A stretch of DNA of 62,236 nt from JBNARI01 sp049718765 (GTDB lineage Bacteria; Bacillota; Sulfobacillia; DUMF01): the NCBI GenBank assembly GCA_049718765.1, contig JBNARI010000008.1:1-62236 (forward strand), written 5' to 3'. Below the pieces are notes generated by a model. That model searched no databases. It was not told the DNA's origin and saw nothing but the letters and a program-made list of their open reading frames with translations. The position numbers and the translations under genes were made by a program. The stretch's first letter is position 1. Each line of letters opens with the position of its first letter. Shown one piece after another: positions 49,604 to 58,020 of the stretch.

Positions 49604-49975
49604 TTACTTCTTCCTCTTGACGCCAACCGTCTTACGTGGCCCCTTCCTGGTCCTCGCGTTAGTCTGGGTCCTCTGGCCTCTCACCGGCAAGCCTCTCCTG
49701 TGACGAAGCCCGCGATAGCACCCAATGTCAATCAGGCGCTTTATGTTCATCTGAACCTCAGCGCGGAGGTCCCCCTCTACTTTGAAGCTCTTGTCAATGT
49801 AGTCCCTGATCTTCGAAATCTCCTCGTCGGTCAGGTCCTTGACGCGCTTGTCAGGATCAACGCCGGTGGCAGCCAGTATCTGCCTCGAGCGGGACCAGCC
49901 AATGCCGTATATATAGGGTAGAGCAGCTTCGATCCTCTTCTCGCTGGGCAGGTCGACGCCTGCAATACGTGCCAT
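49604..49975 (-). CDS. rpsM: Ribosomal protein S13
   Basis: 123 residues from ATG at 49975 with AAGGAGG upstream. ARIAGVDLPSEKRIEAALPYIYGIG and the helix-two-turn-helix plus the basic tail GLRHRRGLPVRGQRTQTNARTRKGPRKTV are complete. Confidence 0.98.
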   Translation of the reverse strand: MARIAGVDLPSEKRIEAALPYIYGIGWSRSRQILAATGVDPDKRVKDLTDEEISKIRDYIDKSFKVEGDLRAEVQMNIKRLIDIGCYRGLRHRRGLPVRGQRTQTNARTRKGPRKTVGVKRKK

Positions 49976-49986
49976 GATATACCTCC

Positions 49987-50100
49987 TTAACCTTGCCTCT
50001 GTTTGTGCTTGGGGTTCTCACAAATAACCCTAACTGCGCCCTTTCTCTTGATCACCTTGCACTTCTCGCAAATCCTCTTAACGGAGGGTCTAACCTTCAC
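49987..50100 (-). CDS. rpmJ: Ribosomal protein L36
   Basis: A 37-residue gene from GTG at 50100, with AGGAGG 8 nt upstream, ending TAA at 49987. VKVRPSVKRICEKCKVIKRKG, then VRVICENPKHKQRQG, is the zinc-binding (CxxC...C...H) form. Located between infA and rpsM as usual. Confidence 0.97.
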   Translation of the reverse strand: MKVRPSVKRICEKCKVIKRKGAVRVICENPKHKQRQG

Positions 50101-50115
50101 CGCAAACGCCTCCTC

Positions 50116-50334
50116 TTATTTGAAACGCCTCACAATCCTACCCCTGTTCAGGTCGTAGGGGGATAACTCCACCAAAACCCTATCTCCAGCAAGTATCCTT
50201 ATGAAATTCATCCTTATCTTGCCGGAAGCATGGGCTAGCACCTTGTGCCCATTGTCCAATTCTACCCTAAACATCGCGTTAGGCAATAGCTCTATTACCC
50301 TGCCTTCCACCTCAATCACGTCTTCCTTCGCCAT
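50116..50334 (-). CDS. infA: Translation initiation factor IF-1
   Basis: 72 residues, the normal length. AKEDVIEVEGRVIELLPNAMFRVELDNGHKVLAH and the OB-fold end VELSPYDLNRGRIVRRFK are diagnostic. It blocks the A site during initiation. Confidence 0.98.
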   Translation of the reverse strand: MAKEDVIEVEGRVIELLPNAMFRVELDNGHKVLAHASGKIRMNFIRILAGDRVLVELSPYDLNRGRIVRRFK

Positions 50335-50335
50335 A

Positions 50336-50620
50336 TCACCTACCTCCTTGACAGGATAGCCCGTCGGTGAAGGAATCCAGAAAACTCCTCAAGTCTCTGT
50401 CGTAGACCTTCTGGCCTGTGGCCAGCTTTGTCCCAATTTCCTCAGCTACATAGTTTGTAACTGCCAGATGCTTGGGGTTTTTCCTCTTGGGATTGGCCAC
50501 CTTACGGCTACTGCCGTCGGCAACTAGAACCCACTTGTCTTGAAACCCCACTATTATAAACCATTTTCCCTTGTCCCGGCCAGCTTTGGACGTGACAACT
50601 TGCCCAAGCCTCATGACCAC
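50336..50620 (-). CDS. KOW-domain RNA-binding protein (L14e-like)
   Basis: 94 residues from GTG at 50620 (ATG two codons on is also possible). LGQVVTSKAGRDKGKWFIIVGFQDKWVLVADGSSRKVANPKRKNPKHL is a KOW motif of the type found in archaeal/eukaryotic L14e. It lies between map and infA, where many Clostridia carry the same small gene. It probably binds rRNA or mRNA; its role in bacteria is not established. Confidence 0.88.
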   Translation of the reverse strand: MVMRLGQVVTSKAGRDKGKWFIIVGFQDKWVLVADGSSRKVANPKRKNPKHLAVTNYVAEEIGTKLATGQKVYDRDLRSFLDSFTDGLSCQGGR

Positions 50621-50623
50621 TCT

Positions 50624-51379
50624 CTACTCCTCCTCAAGAGAAGTAAGCACCTGGGCCCCGTCCTCAGTGACCAGGACTGTATGCTCGAAATGGGCCGACA
50701 GTGAGCCATCCTTGGTGACCACGGTCCAGTTGTCAGGCATCACTACCACCTCATAGGAACCAACGTTGACCATGGGCTCGATGGCAAGGGTCATCCCCGC
50801 CTTGAGCACTGGGCCCACGCCAGGCAAACCATAGTTGGGCACCTGGGGTTCCTCCCACATGCTGGCTCCAATTCCGTGTCCAACGTATTCCCTGACAACT
50901 GAAAACCCTGCACTTTCCACCACGCTCTGGATGGCGTAGCTCACGTCCCCAACGTGGGCGCCAACTTTGGCCGCACGGATGCCTGCGGCTAGGGCAGCTT
51001 GAGTTACCTGGATAAGCTTCTTGGCTACAGGGCTCACTCTGCCCACTGGCACAGTCACGGCAGCATCACCGTAGTAGCCGTCCACTACCGCACCCGTGTC
51101 AATACTGATTATATCCCCTTCCTTGAGCTTCCTCTTCCCGGGAATCCCGTGAACCACCTCGCTGTTCACCGAAGTGCACAGCGTAGCCGGGAACCCCCGA
51201 AACCCCTTGAAAGCAGGCACAGCCCCATACGCTCTGGCAACCCCTTCGGCAACCCTGTCAAGCTCAGCCGTGGTAATCCCCGGCCTAACTGCCTTTACTA
51301 CCTCTCGTAGCATTATGGCAACCACTCTACCTGCCCTGCGCATTGCCTCAATTTCTTCCGGCGACTTGATGTTGATCAT
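50624..51379 (-). CDS. map: Methionine aminopeptidase, type I
   Basis: 251 residues. Metal ligands in order: SIDTGAVVDGYYGDAAVTV (two Asp), EYVGHGIG (His), LAIEPMV (Glu) and EHTVLVTEDG (Glu). It removes N-terminal Met from new proteins. Its first codon shares one base with the adk stop. Confidence 0.98.
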   Translation of the reverse strand: MINIKSPEEIEAMRRAGRVVAIMLREVVKAVRPGITTAELDRVAEGVARAYGAVPAFKGFRGFPATLCTSVNSEVVHGIPGKRKLKEGDIISIDTGAVVDGYYGDAAVTVPVGRVSPVAKKLIQVTQAALAAGIRAAKVGAHVGDVSYAIQSVVESAGFSVVREYVGHGIGASMWEEPQVPNYGLPGVGPVLKAGMTLAIEPMVNVGSYEVVVMPDNWTVVTKDGSLSAHFEHTVLVTEDGAQVLTSLEEE

Positions 51380-52026
51380 CAGGCTAAGCCCAACGCCTCC
51401 TGAATATCCTGGAACACCTTTTCTACCGGTTGGTCTCCGTCGATCTCCTTTAAGAGCCCCCTCTGCCGGTAGTACTCCACCAGCGGCGCTGTGTCCCTCT
51501 CGTACACCTGGAGTCGCTGCGTGACGGTTTCAGGTCTGTCGTCATCCCTCTGATAAAGCTCGCCCCCACAGGCGTCACACACACGTTCCACCCGTGGTGG
51601 GTTGAACCTAACATGGTAGGCTGCCCCACACTTGCTACATACCATCCTGCCCGCAGACCTTTCCACCAGTCTTTCCACAGGTACAGTGATGTACACGGCA
51701 GCATCCAAACTCAATCCCAGCTCAGTCAGCATTTGCTCCAGCGCACGAGCTTGTACCAGGTTGCGCGGGAATCCATCCAAAATGAACCCCGCCCTGGCGG
51801 AATCCCCAGTAATCCTCGCCCTAATCAGGCCAACGGTTATTTCGTCTGGAACAAGCCTACCCGCGTCCAGGTACTCCTTGACGGTCCTTCCCAGGTCCGA
51901 GTTTTCTGCCACTGCTTTTCTGAACAGGTCACCCGGAGCAATCCTAGGGATCGAGAACTTCCTCGACATGAGCTCGGCTTGCGTTCCCTTGCCTGCGCCG
52001 GGCGGACCCAAGAACACAATCCTCAT
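51379..52026 (-). CDS. adk: Adenylate kinase (zinc-LID form)
   Basis: 215 residues from ATG at 52026 (GGAGGG 10 nt upstream). P-loop GPPGAGKGTQ, DGFPRN, and a long LID with four Cys (CSKC ... CDAC) that binds zinc, typical of Gram-positive and thermophilic enzymes. It equilibrates AMP, ADP and ATP. Confidence 0.98.
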   Translation of the reverse strand: MRIVFLGPPGAGKGTQAELMSRKFSIPRIAPGDLFRKAVAENSDLGRTVKEYLDAGRLVPDEITVGLIRARITGDSARAGFILDGFPRNLVQARALEQMLTELGLSLDAAVYITVPVERLVERSAGRMVCSKCGAAYHVRFNPPRVERVCDACGGELYQRDDDRPETVTQRLQVYERDTAPLVEYYRQRGLLKEIDGDQPVEKVFQDIQEALGLA

Positions 52027-52047
52027 GCTGGTCCATCCCTCCAACGC

Positions 52048-53307
52048 TTATTTCAAGAACCCTTGGTATTGCCTCATGATCAGGTAGGCTTCGATCTGCT
52101 TCATGGTTTCAATGGTCACACCGATCACGATGAGCAGCGCGGTTCCGCCAAGGGATACACCTGGAATGTTGGTTATCCGCATTACGAAATTGGGCAGTGT
52201 CGCCACAACGGCCAGGAACACTGCGCCCACCATAGTGATCCTCGCAAGTACCCTGCCCAGGAACTCGGCAGTAGGCCTCCCTGGTCTGATGCCTGGGATG
52301 AACCCACCGTACTTCTTAATGTTATTGGCAACGTCAATTGGGTTGAACGTGATTGCCGTGTAAAAGTACGTGAAGAAAACTATCAGCAAGGCATACACAG
52401 CCATGTAGCCCGGTTTCGTGTAGTCAAACACCTTCTCGAGGCTCCTGGCCCAGGGAGCGTTGATAAACGACGCTATGGTTGGAGGGAAAGCCAGTACCGA
52501 CTGGGCAAATATCACTGGTATAACCCCAGCCTGGTTGAGCTTTATGGGTATATGGGTACTTTGCCCACCGTACACCCTCCGTCCCACAACTCTCTTGGCG
52601 TACTGCACCGGAATGCGACGTTCACCCTCGGTGATAAATACAATAGCCGCCAAGATCACAATAGCCATAACCACGAAAAGCCCAATGTTCCATAAACCGA
52701 TCCTGCCTGCTCTGTAAAGCATTACCATGTTAGCAATGTCCGTGGGGTACCTGGACACGATACCAGCAAACACAATAAGGGAAATGCCGTTACCTATTCC
52801 CTTTTCGGTTACGAGCTCGCCCAACCACATCAAGAGAGTAGTTCCCGCAGTGAGGGTCATCACCACCACTGCAACCGACAGCAAGCCCGGATCCTTCAGG
52901 GCACCCTGGTGGCGCATTGCAAAGGCCATGCCAGTGCCCTGAACCACTGAAAGGATGACTGCCCCGTACCTGGTGTACCTCGAGAGGGTCTTCCTGCCGT
53001 CCTCCTCTTTGGCCATCTGCTCCCAGCTGGGTATAACTACCGTAAGCAACTGCACAATTATGGACGCATTAATGTAAGGGTAAATTGTCATCGCAAAGAT
53101 GGAAAACGTCTTAAAAGCGCCGCCGGAATACAGGTCAATCAGGGCAAATATGGTGCCCTCACGGAAAAGCTCCGCAATCACGCCAGTGTCAATTCCTGGC
53201 ACAGGAACGTGTGCGCCCAGTCGGAAAAGGAAGAACATGAATACCGTGAAGAGCACACGCTGCCTGATCTCGCGGACCCGAACAGCCCTCCCCAGCGTTT
53301 CCAGCAA
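52048..53307 (-). CDS. secY: Preprotein translocase subunit SecY
   Basis: 419 residues from TTG at 53307. Ten membrane helices; the plug region LGAHVPVPGID, the family signature MYPYINASIIVQLL-like TIYPYINASIIVQLLTVVIP, and IRPGRPTAEFLGRVLARIT near the cytosolic loop. It is the translocation channel. It follows rplO by 1 bp. Confidence 0.98.
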   Translation of the reverse strand: MLETLGRAVRVREIRQRVLFTVFMFFLFRLGAHVPVPGIDTGVIAELFREGTIFALIDLYSGGAFKTFSIFAMTIYPYINASIIVQLLTVVIPSWEQMAKEEDGRKTLSRYTRYGAVILSVVQGTGMAFAMRHQGALKDPGLLSVAVVVMTLTAGTTLLMWLGELVTEKGIGNGISLIVFAGIVSRYPTDIANMVMLYRAGRIGLWNIGLFVVMAIVILAAIVFITEGERRIPVQYAKRVVGRRVYGGQSTHIPIKLNQAGVIPVIFAQSVLAFPPTIASFINAPWARSLEKVFDYTKPGYMAVYALLIVFFTYFYTAITFNPIDVANNIKKYGGFIPGIRPGRPTAEFLGRVLARITMVGAVFLAVVATLPNFVMRITNIPGVSLGGTALLIVIGVTIETMKQIEAYLIMRQYQGFLK

Positions 53308-53308
53308 T

Positions 53309-53749
53309 TCATATCACCTCGGCCTTCCCGCCGGCTGCTTCAATCTTGGCCGTAGCACTGGACGAAAACCTGTGCGCTTTCACAACAAGGCGCCTCTTGA
53401 GCTCTCCGTCTCCGAGCACCCTAATGCCGTCATACCTTCCTTTGACCATGCCTAGCTCCTCAAGCAACTGGGGAGTGACTTCGGTGCCGTCTTCGAAGAC
53501 GTTCAGGTCACCCACGTTCACTACTGCCCATTCCTTTTTGAAGATGTTCACGAAGCCGCGCTTCGGAATCCTCCTGGCCAGAGGCATTTGCCCTCCTTCG
53601 AAGCCAGGCCCCTTGCCTCCGCCGCTACGTGCCTTTTGCCCCTTATGACCCCTACCCGCAGTCTTGCCCCAGCCGGAGCCCAAACCCATGCCCAAACGCC
53701 GTGCTTCTTTCTTAGCACCAGGGTTGGGCCGCAAATCGTGAAGCCTCAT
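53309..53749 (-). CDS. rplO: Ribosomal protein L15
   Basis: 146 residues. RLHDLRPNPGAKKEARRLGMGLGSGWGKTAGRGHKGQKAR and FEGGQMPLARRIPKRGF are diagnostic. It begins 21 bp after rpsE; the L30 gene that normally separates them is missing. Confidence 0.98.
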   Translation of the reverse strand: MRLHDLRPNPGAKKEARRLGMGLGSGWGKTAGRGHKGQKARSGGGKGPGFEGGQMPLARRIPKRGFVNIFKKEWAVVNVGDLNVFEDGTEVTPQLLEELGMVKGRYDGIRVLGDGELKRRLVVKAHRFSSSATAKIEAAGGKAEVI

Positions 53750-53770
53750 CCAGAAGACCTCCTCACTACC

Positions 53771-54268
53771 TCAGCTTGCCTGCTCAAGTCCCCTCAGTTT
53801 CCTCACTTCGTCCTTGTTCTTGAGCTGCTTCAAACCCTCAATTGTGGCATACACCACGTTAAACGGGTTGGAGGACCTGATGGACTTCGTGAGCACATCC
53901 TTTATCCCTGCTAGTTCCAGCACGGCCCTCACACCGCCTCCAGCAATAACTCCAGTACCTGGTGAAGCTGGCTTCAAGAGCACTGTGCCTGCACCAAACT
54001 CCCCAATCACCGCGTGGGGAATAGTAGTGCCGTTAAGAGGCACTCGAATCAGGTTTTTCTTGGCGTTTTCGATGCCCTTTTTAATTGCAGCGGGGATCTC
54101 CGCGGCTTTACCCAGGCCAGCACCTACCTTACCGTTGCCATCCCCTACCACAACGAGTGCAGAGAAGTTGAACCTCCGACCACCCTTGACCACCTTGGCC
54201 ACACGTCGGATGGAAACTACTTTTTCCTTGAATTCGAGCTGTTCGTTTTCAGCCAAGTCAGGCATCAT
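53771..54268 (-). CDS. rpsE: Ribosomal protein S5
   Basis: 165 residues; either of two tandem ATG codons may be used. EFKEKVVSIRRVAKVVKGGRRFNFSALVVVGDGNGKVGAGLGKA and GTTIPHAVIGEFGAGTVLLKPASPGTGVIAGGGVRAVLELAGI are diagnostic. Confidence 0.98.
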   Translation of the reverse strand: MMPDLAENEQLEFKEKVVSIRRVAKVVKGGRRFNFSALVVVGDGNGKVGAGLGKAAEIPAAIKKGIENAKKNLIRVPLNGTTIPHAVIGEFGAGTVLLKPASPGTGVIAGGGVRAVLELAGIKDVLTKSIRSSNPFNVVYATIEGLKQLKNKDEVRKLRGLEQAS

Positions 54269-54282
54269 GTCACCTCCACCAC

Positions 54283-54651
54283 TTAGAACTCTAGTCCTGC
54301 AGCTCTGGCTGCATCGGCCAGCGCCTTAACCCTACCGTGATACAGATAGCCACCCCTGTCGAAAACCACTTTGGTTATGCCCTTCTCCAGGGCCCTCTTG
54401 GCGATCAACTCTCCCACTTTCTTGGCAGCCTCTATGTTGCCGCCGTTCTTAAGCTGAGACCTCAACTCCGGGTCCAGACTCCCCGCAGCACACAACGTGT
54501 GCCCAGCCTGATCGTCGATGATTTGAGCGTAAATATGTTTCAGGCTTCTGAACACACACAGCCTGGGCCTTGTGGGTGTGCCCGACACCTTCTTGCGCAC
54601 CCGCAAATGCCTGCGTTTGCGCGCTTCGTTCCTATCTACCCTCTTCAGCAC
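54283..54651 (-). CDS. rplR: Ribosomal protein L18
   Basis: 122 residues from GTG at 54651 (GGAGG 8 nt upstream). RKRRHLRVRKKVSGTPTRPRLCVFRSLKHIYAQIIDD is the 5S rRNA-binding core; it ends GRVKALADAARAAGLEF. Confidence 0.97.
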   Translation of the reverse strand: MLKRVDRNEARKRRHLRVRKKVSGTPTRPRLCVFRSLKHIYAQIIDDQAGHTLCAAGSLDPELRSQLKNGGNIEAAKKVGELIAKRALEKGITKVVFDRGGYLYHGRVKALADAARAAGLEF

Positions 54652-54667
54652 GTGGCCCACCTCCAGC

Positions 54668-55207
54668 TCATTTCTTCCCGGCCTTTCCAGCCTTCCTGCG
54701 GATCTTTTCCCCCATGTACCTTATGCCTTTGCCCTGATACGGCTCGGGCGGCCTAACTGCGCGTATGTTCGCAGCCACTTGGCCCACTTTCTCCTTGTCC
54801 GCACCCCTGACCACAACGAGGGTTGGGTTGGGCACGTCGAACTCGATGCCTTCAGGGGGGTCGATCTCCACAGGATGGGAGTAACCCACAACCAGGCTCA
54901 GCTTCCTGCCTGACTTTGCGGCACGGTAGCCAACTCCCACCAGCTCCAGAGACTTAGAAAAGCCATTGGTTACTCCCTCGATCATGTTAGCTATGAGCCT
55001 CCTGGTCAGCCCGTGTAGCGCCTTGTGCTGACGGGTGTCGGAGGCACGAGCCACCACTATTTGAGACCCATCGTACTGTACGGAAATCCCTTCCGGAATC
55101 GTCCGGCTCAAAGACCCCTTTGGGCCCTTAACGTGAATTGAATCCCCTTCAATTTTCACTTCCACTCCAGCCGGGACGGGCACAGGGATTTTCCCAATTC
55201 TAGACAT
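54668..55207 (-). CDS. rplF: Ribosomal protein L6
   Basis: 179 residues. SRIGKIPVPVPAGVEVKIEGD at the start and the C-terminal signature PPEPYQGKGIRYMGEKIRRKAGKAGKK are diagnostic. Confidence 0.98.
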   Translation of the reverse strand: MSRIGKIPVPVPAGVEVKIEGDSIHVKGPKGSLSRTIPEGISVQYDGSQIVVARASDTRQHKALHGLTRRLIANMIEGVTNGFSKSLELVGVGYRAAKSGRKLSLVVGYSHPVEIDPPEGIEFDVPNPTLVVVRGADKEKVGQVAANIRAVRPPEPYQGKGIRYMGEKIRRKAGKAGKK

Positions 55208-55229
55208 CTGTTCCCCCGCCTTTCCAAAC

Positions 55230-55622
55230 CTACCAGATATAGCACAGGACCTCCCCGCCCACGCCTTCTCGACGAGCAGCCTTGTCAGTCATTATGCCCT
55301 TTGGCGTGGACAGGATAGCTATACCAAGCCCGCCAAGCACTCGGGGTATTTCCTCTTTCTTCACGTAAACCCTGAGACCAGGCTTGGAAATTCGCCGAAG
55401 TCCAGAAATAACACGAGTCTTCCCAGGCCCGTACCTGAGGAATACCCGCAAAACCCCTTGCTTGCCGTCATCTATCCACTGGTAATCGCGAATGAACCCT
55501 TCTTGCTTCAGAATTTGGGCAATGGCCTTCGCAATCTTGGACCCGTGGACGTCAACGGACTCATGGCCCGCAAGAGAGCTATTCCTGATCCTGGTCAACA
55601 TGTCGGCAATAGGATCCGTCAT
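55230..55622 (-). CDS. rpsH: Ribosomal protein S8
   Basis: 130 residues. TDPIADMLTRIRNSSLAGHESVDVHGSK at the start and the end STPKGIMTDKAARREGVGGEVLCYIW are diagnostic. Confidence 0.98.
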   Translation of the reverse strand: MTDPIADMLTRIRNSSLAGHESVDVHGSKIAKAIAQILKQEGFIRDYQWIDDGKQGVLRVFLRYGPGKTRVISGLRRISKPGLRVYVKKEEIPRVLGGLGIAILSTPKGIMTDKAARREGVGGEVLCYIW

Positions 55623-55655
55623 GCAGTATCGATCCTCCCTTCTAGCGGCCGCCGG

Positions 55656-55841
55656 CTACCAGCTGGCCTTCTTCACTCCGGGGATCTCCCCACGGTGAGC
55701 TAGCTGCCGGAAGCACATACGGCACAACCCGAACGCCCTCATGTACGCCCTGGGTCTTCCGCAAATCCTGCACCTGTTGCGCCATCGGGTCTCGAACTTG
55801 GGCGTACGCTTTTGTTTTTCGAACTGAGATTTCCTAGCCAC
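55656..55841 (-). CDS. rpsZ: Ribosomal protein S14, type Z (zinc-binding)
   Basis: 61 residues from GTG at 55841. ARKSQFEKQKRTPKF, then two zinc knuckles CRICG and CRMCF, and the end GEIPGVKKASW mark the short zinc form. Confidence 0.98.
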   Translation of the reverse strand: MARKSQFEKQKRTPKFETRWRNRCRICGRPRAYMRAFGLCRMCFRQLAHRGEIPGVKKASW

Positions 55842-55854
55842 CAGCCCGTTCCCC

Positions 55855-56397
55855 CTATTCTGGCCTGAACGGCATGCCCAGTTTCTCGAGCAACGCCTTG
55901 GCTTCCTCGTCTGTCTTTGCAGTGGTAACTATGGTGATATCCATGCCACGGATCTTATCCACTTTGTCGTAATCGATCTCGGGAAAGATAACTTGCTCTT
56001 TAAGCCCGAGGGAATAATTACCCCTGCCATCGAACCCCTTCACAGATACCCCGCGGAAGTCCCTGACCTTGGGCAAAGCAATGTAGAACAGCTTCTCAAG
56101 GAAATCCCACATGCGCTCTCCACGCAGCGTAACCTTGACCCCAATGGGCATACCAGTCCTAATCTTGAACGCCGCTATGGACTTCCTCGCTCTGGTTATC
56201 ACAGGATGCTGCCCAGTAATTGCAGCCAGGTCATTCACACACGCATCCAAAACCTTCGGGTTCTGGACTGCCTCGCTCACGCCCATGTTGACTACCACTT
56301 TAACCAGCCGGGGCACTTCCAGCCTGTTCTTGTATCCAAAGGCAGAGATTAGCTCGGGCACCACTTCCTTCTCGTACTTCTCCTTCAGCTCTGCCAC
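55855..56397 (-). CDS. rplE: Ribosomal protein L5
   Basis: 180 residues from GTG at 56397 (AGGAGG 10 nt upstream). VPRLVKVVVNMGVSEAVQNPKVLDACVNDLAAITGQHPVITRARKSIAAFKIR is diagnostic. Confidence 0.98.
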   Translation of the reverse strand: MAELKEKYEKEVVPELISAFGYKNRLEVPRLVKVVVNMGVSEAVQNPKVLDACVNDLAAITGQHPVITRARKSIAAFKIRTGMPIGVKVTLRGERMWDFLEKLFYIALPKVRDFRGVSVKGFDGRGNYSLGLKEQVIFPEIDYDKVDKIRGMDITIVTTAKTDEEAKALLEKLGMPFRPE

Positions 56398-56422
56398 CGA
56401 GCTGCCACCTCCTGAGCCCTCT

Positions 56423-56734
56423 TCACTTGTCCACGACCTCTCCACACTTCTTGCATACCCGCACCTTTCGGGAGCCCTCCAGCAGCTTCACCCCCACTCT
56501 AGTGGGCTTCCCACAGTTACCGCACACCAACATTACCTTGCACGCGCGAATTGGCGCTTCCCTTTCGATTATGCCGCCCTGGGCGTTCTGGGTGGGGCGC
56601 TGGTGCTTCTTGACCAGGTTCACACCCTCAACTATCACCTTTTCCTCGCACGGGAACGCCCGGATGATCTTGCCCTTCTTCCCCTTCCACTTGCCCGAAA
56701 TCACCATTACGGTGTCCCCAGTCTTGAGCCTCAT
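56423..56734 (-). CDS. rplX: Ribosomal protein L24
   Basis: 103 residues; tandem ATG codons overlap the TGA of rplN. KOW motif GDTVMVISGKWKGKKGKIIRAFPCEEKVIVEGVNLVKKH. The C-terminal CGNCG...CKKCG looks like a zinc ribbon extension. Confidence 0.98.
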   Translation of the reverse strand: MRLKTGDTVMVISGKWKGKKGKIIRAFPCEEKVIVEGVNLVKKHQRPTQNAQGGIIEREAPIRACKVMLVCGNCGKPTRVGVKLLEGSRKVRVCKKCGEVVDK

Positions 56735-57102
56735 CATAGCACCTCCGGGGCAAGAGAAATGATCTTGGTGAACTCCTTCTCGCGCAGCTCCCGGGCAACA
56801 GGCCCAAAAATACGTGTACCCCTAGGCTCCTTGTCATCCCTGAGGATAACTGCAGCGTTGTCGTCAAACCTGATGTAAGACCCATCTGGGCGCCGAACAG
56901 CGCGCCGGGTCCGAACGACCACTGCCCTCACCACTTCGCCCTTCTTCACCTGGCCGCCAGGCACTGCGCTCTTCACCGTAGCCACGATGACGTCTCCTAC
57001 GCTAGCGTATCTGCGCGCCGAACCCCCTAGCGCCCTTATGCACATGATTTCCTTTGCACCAGTGTTATCCGCAACGTTCAACCTGGTAAAGGCCTGAATC
57101 AC
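56734..57102 (-). CDS. rplN: Ribosomal protein L14
   Basis: 122 residues, the exact family length, from GTG at 57102 (GGAGG 8 nt upstream). RLNVADNTGAKEIMCIRALGG and SYIRFDDNAAVILRDDKEPRGTRIFGPVARELR are diagnostic. Confidence 0.98.
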   Translation of the reverse strand: MIQAFTRLNVADNTGAKEIMCIRALGGSARRYASVGDVIVATVKSAVPGGQVKKGEVVRAVVVRTRRAVRRPDGSYIRFDDNAAVILRDDKEPRGTRIFGPVARELREKEFTKIISLAPEVL

Positions 57103-57121
57103 AACGGCCACCTCCCAACCT

Positions 57122-57379
57122 TCACTGCGCTCGCTCCAGCACCTTCACAACTCGCCACCTCTTGCGTTTGGAGAGGGGCCTGGTCTCCATTATGAGAACC
57201 ACGTCGCCTTCCCGGCACTCGTTGTTCTCATCATGGGCCATGTACTTCTTGGTCCTCACCATTCTCTTTCCGTACAGTGGGTGCTGGAACACTCTGTCCA
57301 CAGCGACGGTCACTGTTTTCTGCATCTTGGTGGAAACCACTTTGCCTATTCGCGTCTTTCGCATGGCCCTTTCTGCCAT
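57122..57379 (-). CDS. rpsQ: Ribosomal protein S17
   Basis: 85 residues from ATG at 57379 (AAAGGGG upstream). KTRIGKVVSTKMQKTVTVAVDR and LSKRKRWRVVKVLERAQ are diagnostic. Confidence 0.98.
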   Translation of the reverse strand: MAERAMRKTRIGKVVSTKMQKTVTVAVDRVFQHPLYGKRMVRTKKYMAHDENNECREGDVVLIMETRPLSKRKRWRVVKVLERAQ

Positions 57380-57392
57380 ATCAAAACCCCTT

Positions 57393-57599
57393 TCACGCCT
57401 TTCGGGAAGAAGCAATTTGCTTCTCCCTCATCACTGTAAGCACCCTTGCAATGTCCCGGCGAACCTCCCGGATCCTAGCAGGGTTCTCAAGATGGCCAGT
57501 AGCCATCTGAAACCTCAAGTTGAACAGCTCTTGCTTCAGGCTCTTCAACTTGGACGCCAAGTCAACATCAGACAGTTCCCTGAGCTCTTTAGCTTTCAT
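57393..57599 (-). CDS. rpmC: Ribosomal protein L29
   Basis: 68 residues from ATG at 57599. KAKELRELSDVDLASKLKSLKQELFNLRFQMATG and NPARIREVRRDIARVLTVMRE are diagnostic. It overlaps rplP by 11 nt. Confidence 0.98.
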   Translation of the reverse strand: MKAKELRELSDVDLASKLKSLKQELFNLRFQMATGHLENPARIREVRRDIARVLTVMREKQIASSRKA

Positions 57600-58020
57600 C
57601 CGATTCACCTGCTTCCTCGCGCTTGATGAACCTGCAGTCAACTGGCAGCTTATGGGACGCAAGCCTCAATGCTTCCCTGGCGTCTTCTTCAGACACGCCA
57701 CCGACCTCAAACATCACCCTGCCGGGCTTGACCACTGCGACCCAGTGATCCACGTTGCCCTTTCCGCTGCCCATACGAGTCTCTGCAGGCTTTGCGGTAA
57801 CGGGCTTATCGGGGAATATCCTGATCCACACCTTGCCGCCCCTCTTCATGAAGTGAGTGAGTGCCACCCTGGCCGCTTCAATTTGCCTGTCGGTCACCCA
57901 CCCGGGCTCGAGAGCCTGCAGGCCGTACTCACCGTACAGCACTTCGGAGCCCCTTTCCGCAACCCCTTTCATTCGGCCGCGGTGTTGCTTCCTGTACTTA
58001 ACCCTCTTGGGCATTAACAC
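57589..58020 (-). CDS. rplP: Ribosomal protein L16
   Basis: 143 residues from GTG at 58020, giving VLMPKRVKYRKQHRG, the usual N-terminus. GGKVWIRIFPDKPVTAKPAETRMGSGKGNVDHWVAVVKPGRVMFE is diagnostic. Starts inside rpsC (23-nt overlap). Confidence 0.98.
   Translation of the reverse strand: MLMPKRVKYRKQHRGRMKGVAERGSEVLYGEYGLQALEPGWVTDRQIEAARVALTHFMKRGGKVWIRIFPDKPVTAKPAETRMGSGKGNVDHWVAVVKPGRVMFEVGGVSEEDAREALRLASHKLPVDCRFIKREEAGESDES

Noticed and set aside
51613..52695. 360-residue plus-strand frame opposite adk and secY
   Set aside because: Antisense shadow of two certain genes, with low-complexity composition and no ribosome site.
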